The notes: a model not told the origin generated them from the sequence alone. DNA of 19,965 nt from an uncultured Bacillota bacterium (GCA_902493275.1 CABUOQ010000032.1:1-19965); one strand, 5' to 3'. Shown: positions 8,591 through 15,847, numbered from the stretch's first letter. Program-made: numbers and translations.

Positions 8591-8620
8591 AAGAAAAAGG
8601 TCATATATACGACCTTTTAA
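8591..8620 (-). terminator. Hairpin between secG and rnr, probable attenuating terminator
   Basis: AAAAGGTC / GACCTTTT stem with an 8-base AT loop, followed on the minus strand by TTTTTCTTT. It overlaps the secG stop codon (8619-8617). As rnr has no obvious promoter of its own in the 46-base gap, partial read-through is the simplest reading. Confidence 0.6.
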
Positions 8621-8835
8621 TAATACTTAACAATTAAAGCTACAAAGAAGAAAGCTATTCCAACTGCCAGAGTCATTCTTGAAACAATTACCTCTGAGCC
8701 TCTTTCTTTTGTTCGAGCAAAGATGTTCATCTTACTTGATCCCGTGATAGCACCTGAAGCACCATCTGACTTTCCTCCTTGTAAGAGAGTTAATATTATT
8801 AAAATTACTGATATAATTACTAAGACAATTTCCAT
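8617..8835 (-). CDS. secG: Preprotein translocase subunit SecG
   Basis: Small auxiliary membrane subunit of the SecYEG export channel. The 72 residues give two hydrophobic helices (about 2-19 and 53-71) joined by a Gly/Ser-rich loop with LLQGGKSDGASGAITGSS, a hallmark of SecG. A strong GGAGGT ribosome site precedes the ATG by 7 bases. First gene of the secG-rnr-smpB block, the order found in Bacillus (where an esterase gene sits between secG and rnr). Confidence 0.95.
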   Translation of the reverse strand: MEIVLVIISVILIILTLLQGGKSDGASGAITGSSKMNIFARTKERGSEVIVSRMTLAVGIAFFFVALIVKYY

Positions 8836-8896
8836 ATTTACCTCCGATAATTTCGTAGTCTATATTATCATACACTATTCTATCCAAAAATAAAAT

Positions 8897-10219
8897 TTAT
8901 TTTTGTTCAATTCTTTCATTTATTAATTTTTTTTCGCTTTCTAATGTAACTTCCATCATTTGTTCATACAAACAATCGACTCTTAACCATTTTGAAATAT
9001 ATACAGCCAAAAAGATAGATACTGCTGAAATAGGAATGATAATAAGCGCATGTAAATAATCACCCGTAGAAGCGCCTATTGCAGAGAAAATCAATACGAT
9101 TGAAGTAATCGGTGTTTTAGTTATTATTCCGAACAACATACACATTGAAACTAAGATTATTACATCAAAATATTGAATATCAAATCCAAATAGCTTATTG
9201 CAAACCAAACAAGCGATTTGTCCTGTTAAAGCTCCTAGCGCCATCATTGGTACAACTAATCCACCAGTGACTTTGCCGCTTCCAGAAAAAGTTGTAACTA
9301 CAAATCGCAACGCTAATATCCCTAACACTAATAAAATTGAATCTTTACTAACAATTCCACTAATTAATTTTGATCCAGATCCCATATATTCTAATAAGAT
9401 ATAATTTAAAATAAAAACGACTGCAAATAAAATAAACCCACGGTATTTAACTAACAATTTATCTTTATATTTTGAAAATATTCTTTTTAAAAAGATAATC
9501 AATTTAACAAAACTAATTCCAATAGCAACATTGAAAATAATTAAAATAGCGAAAATGTAATAGTCTTTAAACATTGGATATACTGCTTGTGCTACAGAAA
9601 GTAAATGATGATGATTAATTAAACTAGTTGTAAATACAGCTGAAATAATCATTAGTAGCGCTCTAAAAATTAATTGAAAGTTAAACTTATGTAATGATTC
9701 TTCAAAAATATAACATAGACCTGCTAAAGGGCTTAAAAAAGCGCAACCAAATCCTGTACCACAAGCCATTGCAATCGTATCATCATTATCAAAATTAGTT
9801 ATATCATTACTCATTTTTGCTAGTTTACCACCAATAACAACTGAAGGTCCTTCACTACCTAATGGGAATCCAATAAATGTTGAAATATATGAATTAACAA
9901 TCATTAAAACACTTTCTTTTTTCCAATCTATTTTCTTTTTATGTCTTATTCCTAATTCCATATTAGGAATACCTGATCCATCAACACCAGGAGCCAAACG
10001 AATAATCATATCGTTTCCGAATGCTAAAATAATCACAATAAATACCATTAAAACAACAATTAATGGAGTTCTAGCTTCATACATAAAAGAAGATTGCTTT
10101 GAAATAAATTGAATTCCTAGTTGATATAGTCCCACTATTGCGCCGATTAAACAACCTAAAATGATTGATTGTAAACAAAGTAATAAATATTTTTTTAATT
10201 TTTGACCTTTATTATCCAT
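8897..10219 (-). CDS. ClC-family chloride/proton antiporter
   Basis: Membrane protein of the ClC family, 440 residues. Ion-filter motifs seen: GSGIP at 81-85, GSEGPSV at 121-127 (carrying the gating glutamate E123), a FEE at 172-174 matching the internal proton-pathway glutamate, and GGLVVPMMALGALTG in the C-terminal half. Both glutamates are present and the filter is GSGIP rather than the asparagine-bearing form of fluoride-specific members, so chloride/proton exchange is favoured. The first filter motif has Ser where many members have Arg (GREGP). No cytoplasmic CBS domains follow. The ATG has no ribosome site; the promoter lies so close that the message may be leaderless. Confidence 0.9.
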   Translation of the reverse strand: MDNKGQKLKKYLLLCLQSIILGCLIGAIVGLYQLGIQFISKQSSFMYEARTPLIVVLMVFIVIILAFGNDMIIRLAPGVDGSGIPNMELGIRHKKKIDWKKESVLMIVNSYISTFIGFPLGSEGPSVVIGGKLAKMSNDITNFDNDDTIAMACGTGFGCAFLSPLAGLCYIFEESLHKFNFQLIFRALLMIISAVFTTSLINHHHLLSVAQAVYPMFKDYYIFAILIIFNVAIGISFVKLIIFLKRIFSKYKDKLLVKYRGFILFAVVFILNYILLEYMGSGSKLISGIVSKDSILLVLGILALRFVVTTFSGSGKVTGGLVVPMMALGALTGQIACLVCNKLFGFDIQYFDVIILVSMCMLFGIITKTPITSIVLIFSAIGASTGDYLHALIIIPISAVSIFLAVYISKWLRVDCLYEQMMEVTLESEKKLINERIEQK

Positions 10220-10228
10220 AACGAGTTT

Positions 10229-10257
10229 ATATTACTATTTTTATCTAAGTTTGTCCA
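10229..10257 (-). promoter_or_regulatory. Promoter of the ClC gene, probably leaderless
   Basis: Minus strand TGGACA (10257-10252), 17-base spacer, TAATAT (10234-10229): five of six and four of six matches. Expected transcript start is near 10222, about 3 bases before the ATG at 10219, and no Shine-Dalgarno sequence lies between. Confidence 0.55.
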
Positions 10258-10356
10258 ATAAAAAACAGCCAATTTACGCGATAAATAATTATTGCTATTA
10301 CAAATAAAATCTATTCAAATAATTCTATATTTTAGATAGGGGTTTTATCAATTTTA

Positions 10357-10941
10357 CTATTTATCTAATTTATGTGGAACTTCATGACATAATCGACATC
10401 GAGGTTCATATTTTTCTTTGGCACCAACTATTACTATTTCATCTTCATAAAAAGCTGGTTTCCCATCAACAATTCGCTGTGTTCTAGTCGCATTTTCCCC
10501 ACATTTAACACATATAGCTGTTAATTTAGTAACATATTCTGCACGTGCTAATAATTCTGGCATTATTGAAAATGGTTCTCCTCTAAAATCTAAATCAAGG
10601 CCACCTACAATTACTCTTATACCTCTATCGGCCAAATCTTCGCAAACCTTAACGATACCTTCATCTAGAAACTGCACTTCATCAATGACTACCGCATATG
10701 TATCATCACTTATGTATTGATTAATTTGTGATGATGATGAAATAACAAAAGATTTTTTCTTATTTTGATTATGAGAAACAATCTCATCATTTGAATAACG
10801 ATTATCAATTATTGGTTTAAAACAAACAACTTTTTTCTTAGCGTATTCAATTCGTCTAATTCTTCTAATAATTTCCTCAGATTTTCCTGCAAACATTGGC
10901 CCACAAATAACTTCAATAGATCCACTCTTTTTAATATCCAT
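10357..10941 (-). CDS. tdk: Thymidine kinase, type II (human TK1-like)
   Basis: Phosphorylates thymidine with ATP in the nucleotide salvage pathway. The 194 residues match the family. Seen: P-loop GPMFAGKSEE at 14-23, DEVQF at 87-91 with the catalytic glutamate, GLDLDFRGEPF near 114, and a zinc site formed by C144/C147 and C182/C185. The lasso-loop glycine region GKPAFY and the IVGAKEKYEPRC stretch are typical. The ATG has TGAGGT 7 bases upstream. It is the last recognisable housekeeping gene before the accessory region. Confidence 0.95.
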   Translation of the reverse strand: MDIKKSGSIEVICGPMFAGKSEEIIRRIRRIEYAKKKVVCFKPIIDNRYSNDEIVSHNQNKKKSFVISSSSQINQYISDDTYAVVIDEVQFLDEGIVKVCEDLADRGIRVIVGGLDLDFRGEPFSIMPELLARAEYVTKLTAICVKCGENATRTQRIVDGKPAFYEDEIVIVGAKEKYEPRCRLCHEVPHKLDK

Positions 10942-10963
10942 ATAAAAACCTCAAATCTTTTTA

Positions 10964-10969
10964 ATTATA
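10964..10969 (-). promoter_or_regulatory. Candidate -10 box of tdk
   Basis: Perfect TATAAT on the minus strand, 23 bases upstream of the tdk ATG and before its GAGGT ribosome site. No convincing -35 element is seen. Confidence 0.35.
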
Positions 10970-11073
10970 ATATTTCTATGTTTAAAACAAAATAATAATT
11001 AATAAAATACATAAATAGCGTTAATTAAATTTGTTACGGGCATATCTTTTATATAAATGCTATAGTTGCTCTC

Positions 11074-11110
11074 TTGATTAATTCTTTTATCAGAGTATTA
11101 ATCAATTTTT
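11074..11110 (+). terminator. Orphan terminator-like hairpin
   Basis: TTGATTAAT / ATTAATCAA perfect 9-bp stem with a 14-base loop followed by TTTTT on the plus strand. No plus-strand gene ends here, so it may be a relic of a lost gene. The rest of the 229-base gap (10942-11170) holds only the tdk promoter region and no ORF that I can support. Confidence 0.35.
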
Positions 11111-11170
11111 CTTATAAAACGAATCCAACATAAGGTAAATTCGCCTAGTTTTGCTTGTGAAAGTAATTTG

Positions 11171-11545
11171 CTAATTAAATAATCTTTTAATTTCTTCTTT
11201 TGTTATCATTGTGTTATCTGTATTAATTAAAATTAATGTCCTATTTTCACCTAAATTAATGTCGACTAGTATTTTTTTATTCATAAGAATATCTAGTTCT
11301 TTATCTGTTAAACAAGATTCAACTTTGCCATCAAATACAATTATAGAAGAATTAAGATTTGAAATGTGTTTAATAAAATCATCAATTAAAATATATTTAT
11401 CAAAAATATATCCATTAGATTTATCTAGCAAAATCGAAACATAATCAATATTCATATATTCAAACAAATGATGCACTCTCATTAAATCAATTTTAAAAAA
11501 AGAAATATTAATATAATTGTTATTAGAATATATTTGTATTTTCAT
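11171..11545 (-). CDS. Small unknown protein downstream of an RHS C-terminus (candidate immunity gene)
   Basis: Not recognised. From the ATG at 11545 it has 124 residues; this start is chosen because AGGAG sits 5 bases upstream, better than the longer open frame reaching 11584. The product is rich in Ile, Asp, Asn and Leu, with no signal peptide or membrane helix, and ends TKEEIKRLFN. Its position 13 bases after the stop of an RHS protein is where polymorphic-toxin loci carry the cognate immunity gene, so that role is a positional inference. No immunity family could be assigned. It could equally be an unrelated orphan. Confidence 0.55.
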   Translation of the reverse strand: MKIQIYSNNNYINISFFKIDLMRVHHLFEYMNIDYVSILLDKSNGYIFDKYILIDDFIKHISNLNSSIIVFDGKVESCLTDKELDILMNKKILVDINLGENRTLILINTDNTMITKEEIKRLFN

Positions 11546-11558
11546 ATTTTCTCCTGTT

Positions 11559-12028
11559 TTAAAATAATTCACTAACCCCTCCAACTAGCATTAAAGCAAT
11601 ACCTCCAATCAAGCCAGGAACACCTAATTCAAGAATCGACATACCAGTCGAAAAAGCTCCTCCTATTGCTTGACCTATAATCGGAGATACTGCATTAGAT
11701 ATTAGCCATAATCCTCCGCCAACAATAAGGCTTATACCTACCCCTTGAGCTCCAGGAACAAAACACAGCGTTATTCCAGCAACTACCTCTAAACCTGATA
11801 TCAACCACTGCCACCATTCAGGACTGTGTCCGGATTCATCAACAAACATAATCGGATCATTACCACAGTAACAGTATAAGTTCAATCCATTAATTTGAAA
11901 TCTAGTTTCATCAAGGATAGATAAGATGTCAGGAGAGATAAATCTACCAGTATTAGAATCATAGTATCTGCTATTAAGATAATAAAGCCCCGTTTCGACA
12001 GGGCTATTACGAGTATCCCCATAAAAGA
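11559..12028 (-). pseudogene. C-terminal fragment of an RHS-repeat protein, 5' part missing
   Basis: The open frame runs from 12028 to the TAA at 11559. It encodes the RHS-associated core: ETGLYYLNSRYYDSNTGRF followed by ISPD, then GLNLYCYCGNDPIMFVDESGH, the standard end of the conserved core. After GH a variable tail of about 85 residues begins with SPEWWQWL and continues as a Gly/Ile/Leu/Val-rich membrane-like region ending GGVSELF. The frame has no start codon of its own. It begins immediately after, and in the same frame as, the stop codon of the serine recombinase. The thousands of bases that should encode the RHS repeats are not upstream. The simplest reading is that an element carrying the recombinase was inserted into an RHS gene. 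A shorter TTG-initiated product at 11885 is possible but unlikely. Confidence 0.85.
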
Positions 12029-12055
12029 TTAACCTATAAACTTATAGATAATCTT
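12025..12055. repeat. Inverted repeat at the recombinase stop codon
   Basis: Plus-strand arms AAGATTAACCTATAA (12025-12039) and TTATAGATAATCTT (12042-12055) are inverse complements except for one small indel/mismatch, around a central dinucleotide AC (GT on the minus strand). It covers the end of the recombinase gene and the junction with the RHS fragment. It may be a weak terminator (TTTTAT follows on the minus strand) or a recombination half-site pair. Confidence 0.7.
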
Positions 12056-13645
12056 AATTTCTCTAAATTTTGTACCATTAATAACTTTCACATGACTTAC
12101 TGTTATATGTGATATTAAATTATTAATGATTACAGGAGTCAACTCATCAAAGTCAATATGCTTTCTAGCTATTTGCTTGAATGTTTCAATATTAGCTTCC
12201 GTCTTATTCTCCTGAGTAAGTTTACTTTCAATTTCTATTAGTTGTGAGTTTAACTTCTTTTGTTCATCTTGATACTTATCTAACATCTTTTGATAGTTAC
12301 TTCCACTTAGTTTTTCTTCTACTAAATCTTCATATAATCTAATGATGATTGAGTCGATTGTATTAAGTCTAGTAACTATTTTATTTTTCTCACTAACTAA
12401 TTCTTTAATGTGTTCATCAGTATCTACTTTATCAATAATGTTATTTATAAATTCATCATTATTTAATTTTAATGAATTCATTAGTTCCTTTAGTTTAGAT
12501 TTAACTATATCATAGATTTCAAGATATCCTATTGTATTAGGTTCATCATCTAATCCATACTTTACAAAGTTACCAACACATCTATATCTCCATACCATCT
12601 TACCACTTCTTCTTTTATTGTAATATAGATTTAAAGGTCTTCCACAATTCTTACATCTAAGAATTCCTTTAAATAGATTAGGATGGTTATGTCTAGATGG
12701 ACGTTGCCTATGTCTAATTAATTCTTGAACATGTTCAAAGTCACTTCTAGATATGATTGGTTCATGTGTATTTCTTGCTATGATATGTTCTTCTTTAGGA
12801 ACTTTTGTGCATTTCTTGGTTTTGTAGTTTTTTACTTCATATTTATGATTTTCCATATCACCAACATAGACCATATCTCTTATGATTGCTCCTACAGTTA
12901 CAGTGTTCCAAGATTCAATGTCGTAGTTTTTAAACATTTGTCTTCTTGTTTCAGTCAACTTAGTAAATCTTAAGTCACCTTTACTAGCTTTATAAATACT
13001 CGGAGGTATAATACCCCTTTTATTTAATCCCCTAGTAATCTTAACTACACCGATATTACTTAATGCTAAATCGAATATTAATCTAACCACTTCAGCCGCC
13101 TCTTCATCTATTACTAAATGATTTTTATCACTAGGATCTTTTTTTTATCCATATGGAGGTTGAGCTGCCATAAACATACCTTTTTGCATTAATAATCTTT
13201 TAGCAGTCTTTACTTTTCTTGATGTATCTTTAGCATACATATCATTTAAGATATTTTTAAATGGTGCGATATCATTATTATCATAAAGTGTATCAACATT
13301 ATCATTAACTGCGATATATCTAATATCGTTATCTGGAAAGAATATTTCAATAAAATAACTTGTTTGAATATGATTTCTTCCTAGTCTTGATAAATCTTTA
13401 GTTAATACTAGATTGATTTTACCTTCACTAATATCTTGCATTAATCTTTTAAATGCTGGACGTTCAAAGTTAAGACCACTATAACCATCATCGATATAAT
13501 AATCATAAATAGTGAATCCATGTTCTAATGCATATTTTTCTAACATCATTTTTTGAATTTTAATACTTGATGAATCACCATCATTTCCATCGTCTAATGA
13601 TAGACGACAATAAATTGCTGTGTTGTAAAGTTTATTTTGCTTCAT
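12029..13645 (-). pseudogene. Large serine recombinase, interrupted by an in-frame stop
   Basis: Site-specific integrase/excisionase of the large serine recombinase family. The full frame has 538 codons, the normal length. Residues 1-166 are the catalytic domain: YCRLSLDD with the nucleophile Ser16, DDGYSGLNFERPAF near 52 and KDLSRLGRN near 83. After an internal stop the frame continues with KKDPSDKNHLVIDEEAAEVVRLIFD, a perfect continuation of the recombinase domain. A zinc ribbon follows (CKNCG then a later C and a Cys pair partner in YRC), then a coiled-coil region and the tail. The internal TAA at 13147-13145 replaces the Tyr usually found after PPYG; one base change explains it and the frame is not shifted. 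The ATG at 13645 has AAGGAG 9 bases upstream. Probably inactive unless read through. Confidence 0.85.
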
Positions 13646-13728
13646 ATTTGGATACTCCTTTTTATTAAAGCAAATAAGCTTTCACAAGCATCTTTATTAT
13701 ACCATACAACTAATTTAATTGCCATCAT
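13642..13728 (-). CDS. Tiny ORF coupled to the recombinase start
   Basis: 28 codons beginning MMAIKLVVWYNKDACESLF, ending in a TGA that overlaps the recombinase ATG as ATGA. AGAGG lies 9 bases before its first ATG, and its start overlaps the end of the preceding small ORF. The tight overlaps look like translational coupling. No family recognised; it may only serve to bring ribosomes to the recombinase. Confidence 0.4.
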   Translation of the reverse strand: MMAIKLVVWYNKDACESLFALIKRSIQI

Positions 13729-13915
13729 AATGGTTAACCTCTTCTTTACTAGTTAAGTTATTTTTAATATCTCTTAAAATTAGTTTTTCAATGATGTTAG
13801 AAACTTTATTTTCTCCTCCAACGGATTCTTTAATCATATAAATTGTTTTGTTATTATCATCAATAATTGATGACATTTTAACTCTTTGAATAATTAATTT
13901 GTTTTTCTTCTCTAT
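13715..13915 (-). CDS. Small unknown protein with strong ribosome site but ATA at the start position
   Basis: The frame encodes EKKNKLIIQRVK then MSSIIDDNNKTIYMI and ends EEVNHYDGN, giving 66 residues if initiated at the ATA (13915-13913). That ATA lies 8 bases after a perfect AAGGAGG, the ideal distance, but ATA is a very poor initiator. The first ATG (13876) gives 53 residues without a good ribosome site. The upstream codons read as natural protein, so the gene probably lost its ATG by a G-to-A change. It precedes the tiny coupled ORF and the recombinase, and no family is recognised. Confidence 0.45.
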   Translation of the reverse strand: MEKKNKLIIQRVKMSSIIDDNNKTIYMIKESVGGENKVSNIIEKLILRDIKNNLTSKEEVNHYDGN

Positions 13916-13956
13916 AAATTTGTCCTCCTTATTTTTTTAATATTTTTAATAAATGT

Positions 13957-14022
13957 AAGCTGGGTATCCCAGTTACAAAACTCAGGCGAAAATCACTAAG
14001 TGATGCAGAGTGATGCACGCCT
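13957..14022. other. Structured non-coding segment upstream of the recombinase genes
   Basis: Contains CTGGG-TAT-CCCAG (13960-13972) and, next to it, AGGCG (13984-13988) pairing with CGCCT (14018-14022). The latter encloses TCACT-A-AGTGA (13993-14003) and TGCA...TGCA (14004-14017), which contains a repeated GTGATGCA. It lies between a six-codon ORF and a strong ribosome site, where a leader RNA, regulator operator or recombination site would sit. It does not match any riboswitch I know. Confidence 0.45.
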
Positions 14023-14057
14023 TATCTTGTTTACAAAAATTGTATAATTACATCATT

Positions 14058-14078
14058 TCAATCAACATTAATTACCAT
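14058..14078 (-). CDS. Six-codon leader-like ORF with strong ribosome site
   Basis: ATG GTA ATT AAT GTT GAT TGA, preceded by GGAGG 8 bases before the ATG. Past the TGA the frame stays open for eight more codons to a TAA at 14033-14031, so it might be a short peptide gene broken by TGG-to-TGA. Alternatively it is a leader peptide controlling the hairpins just downstream. Such a strong ribosome site before a six-codon ORF is unlikely by chance but is not proof. Confidence 0.35.
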   Translation of the reverse strand: MVINVD

Positions 14079-14103
14079 ATTTTTCACCTCCATTACTTGT
14101 TAT

Positions 14104-14210
14104 TTGAAGGGATATACTAACACACTCTTTCAATAGTACTGGAGATTATAACCTCATTTTGAGAGGGTGTTTTATAAAACTTTTTAATATTTTTGAAAAT
14201 ATCCCTTCAA
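14104..14210. repeat. Long-spaced inverted repeat with nested pairing
   Basis: TTGAAGGGATAT (14104-14115) and ATATCCCTTCAA (14199-14210) are a perfect 12-bp inverted pair. Inside it ACACACTCTTTC (from about 14119) pairs imperfectly with GAGAGGGTGTT (14161-14171), and CCTC pairs with GAGG. The whole can fold as one long branched stem on either strand. Confidence 0.6.
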
Positions 14211-14310
14211 GAGTTACGGACATTAAGACGTCAAAGTGTCGAGGTATTAAGCAAATTTTTTTATATCTCTTCAATAGTAACGGACATTTGATATGCCAAG
14301 TGCGAGGGTC
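14126..14310. repeat. Three degenerate direct repeats of about 43 bases
   Basis: Copies at about 14126-14168, 14202-14244 and 14268-14310 share the pattern CTTCAAnAGTnACGGACATT, then a variable middle, then GTGnCGAGG. The second and third copies are clearly alike and 64-66 bases apart; the first is more diverged (CTGGAG in place of ACGGAC). The stretch 13877-14345 otherwise contains no long gene. Function unknown: binding-site array, structured RNA or part of an element terminus are all possible. Confidence 0.55.
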
Positions 14311-14345
14311 CAAATTCAAAAAAAATCATTTTTTTACATTTAAAC

Positions 14346-14374
14346 AAAAAAAGATGAAGATTTTACTCTTCACC
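14346..14374 (-). terminator. Terminator of the SIR2-HerA operon
   Basis: On the minus strand GGTGAAGA / TCTTCATC, 8 bp with one G-T pair, loop GTAAAA, followed by seven Ts. It starts 12 bases after the HerA stop. Confidence 0.8.
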
Positions 14375-14386
14375 TAAAATATTATT

Positions 14387-15847
14387 TTAACTAATAGTTG
14401 GTATTATTGGATCATTGCTCTTTGGTAAAGGATTTGCAGTACTAATTTTCACTAATGAATCATTTGTAAAAGCCTCTCCACAAACAATGGCATGCTGTTT
14501 TTCTAAGGAACTCATTTGTAAATAAAATGAGTCATTGGAAATCCTCATAACACCTCTCAAAAATTCTAAATCCTTCTTGCTAGTAATTTTATGCATTACA
14601 ACAGAATTACATTGACTGATAATTTCATATGACAACATCGAAGGAACTTGAGAAGAAACAATTAATCCTATACCAAACTTTCTTCCTTCTCTAGCTAATT
14701 TATCAATATAATAACTCCCTAATTTTGTTTCTTGTATTGTCGCATTGATATATCTATGAGCCTCCTCTAAAACCAGTGATAAATGTGTTTTAATTGATTG
14801 ACTTTTTAATATTTTCTCAATATATAATGCTTTAAATAATAAAAATAAAATTATATCTAAAGTATCCGTAGAAACTTGCAAGTCAATTATAATAACTTTT
14901 TCGTTAGATTTTTTTATAATTTCAATAATGTTTTCAGAATCTTGATTATTAATAACTTTCATTAATTCTTCATCTTCATAAATTTGGTCTAATCTCAAAA
15001 ATAAAGTTCTTAAATAACCATTTAAACTATTATTGGTATATGTATCTGGTTTTCCATAATTATTATTTGGGGTATTATTACTTACCCATTCTTCTAATTC
15101 TCCCTTTAATTCTGTCAAATCCCAGTTTTTATTAATATTTGAAAGTTTTTCAATAGATGTTTTAAGAACTGGATACTGTACACCTTCCGATGCACGAAAC
15201 AATTTTCCATATTCAGTATGGCTTAAAATATTATGATTTATTCTCAAATCTGAGAAAGGAATATATTTAGCTTCATTTTTGTTAAATGCACTTTTATATT
15301 CTCCATTTACGTCTAAAATAACAAATTTAACATCTTTATTATCGTTATTTCTAATATAATTTTGAATTAAAGAAACAACCGTACATGTTTTTCCACTTCC
15401 GGTATTACCAAATACACCTAAATGTTTTCCAAAAATCACATTAGGGTCATATGATACTTTTACGTCTTTATTATAAACGTATGTACCTATATAATTACAT
15501 GATTTTCTTGTGTTAAAAATTATATCTAAAGCAGAAGAATTTAGTACAAAGACTTTCTCATTAATAATTGGATATGAATTAGTTCCGAATTTAAACGAGC
15601 TATTTACTTCGTCAAATATACCACAAATAGTACAATTTATTATAATTCCATCGTTTTCAAAAATTTCTTCTACGGTTAGAATTAATGTTCTATCATCAAT
15701 TAACTTCGTTCCAATTAATGACCCAATAGAAATATAGTTTAATACTTGGTTATTAATATTTACTTTTTCAATTAGGTTTTTGTTGTATACAGTCACTAAA
15801 ATTTTAGATCCTGTAATTTTAGTAATTTTGCCTATTATATTATTCAT
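14387..15847 (-). CDS. herA: HerA-family hexameric ATPase of a SIR2-HerA defence module
   Basis: FtsK/HerA-type DNA-translocase ATPase, 486 residues. An N-terminal beta-rich HAS-barrel-like region (1-130) precedes the ATPase core. Walker A is GNTGSGKT at 147-154, followed by FVILDVNGEY. Walker B is LSLVLEEAHRY at 356-366, then REGRKFGIGLIVSSQ at 387-400 with the arginine and sensor residues expected in this family. The ATG overlaps the end of the SIR2 gene by 8 bases, so the two are translated together, as in known two-gene SIR2-HerA anti-phage systems where HerA and SIR2 form one large complex. HerA can also act in DNA end resection with NurA, but no NurA is present. Last gene of the operon. 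Confidence 0.9.
   Translation of the reverse strand: MNNIIGKITKITGSKILVTVYNKNLIEKVNINNQVLNYISIGSLIGTKLIDDRTLILTVEEIFENDGIIINCTICGIFDEVNSSFKFGTNSYPIINEKVFVLNSSALDIIFNTRKSCNYIGTYVYNKDVKVSYDPNVIFGKHLGVFGNTGSGKTCTVVSLIQNYIRNNDNKDVKFVILDVNGEYKSAFNKNEAKYIPFSDLRINHNILSHTEYGKLFRASEGVQYPVLKTSIEKLSNINKNWDLTELKGELEEWVSNNTPNNNYGKPDTYTNNSLNGYLRTLFLRLDQIYEDEELMKVINNQDSENIIEIIKKSNEKVIIIDLQVSTDTLDIILFLLFKALYIEKILKSQSIKTHLSLVLEEAHRYINATIQETKLGSYYIDKLAREGRKFGIGLIVSSQVPSMLSYEIISQCNSVVMHKITSKKDLEFLRGVMRISNDSFYLQMSSLEKQHAIVCGEAFTNDSLVKISTANPLPKSNDPIIPTIS

Noticed and set aside
8897..10219. Fluoride-specific ClC exporter
   Set aside because: The filter reads GSGIP and both exchanger glutamates are present, unlike the fluoride branch.
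13137..13147. Frameshift in the run of eight As in the recombinase gene
   Set aside because: The parts on both sides are in the same frame; the break is a stop codon, not an indel.
14031..14078. UGA read as tryptophan, which would turn the six-codon ORF into a 15-residue peptide
   Set aside because: All clear genes use TGG for Trp and the metallopeptidase gene ends in TGA, so a standard-type code is favoured.
14104..14310. CRISPR array
   Set aside because: Repeats are degenerate, only three, unevenly spaced at 64-78 bases, and no cas genes are present.
14159..14377. Plus-strand 72-codon ORF in the repeat region
   Set aside because: It runs through the direct repeats and the HerA terminator, and its sequence is dominated by A/T runs.
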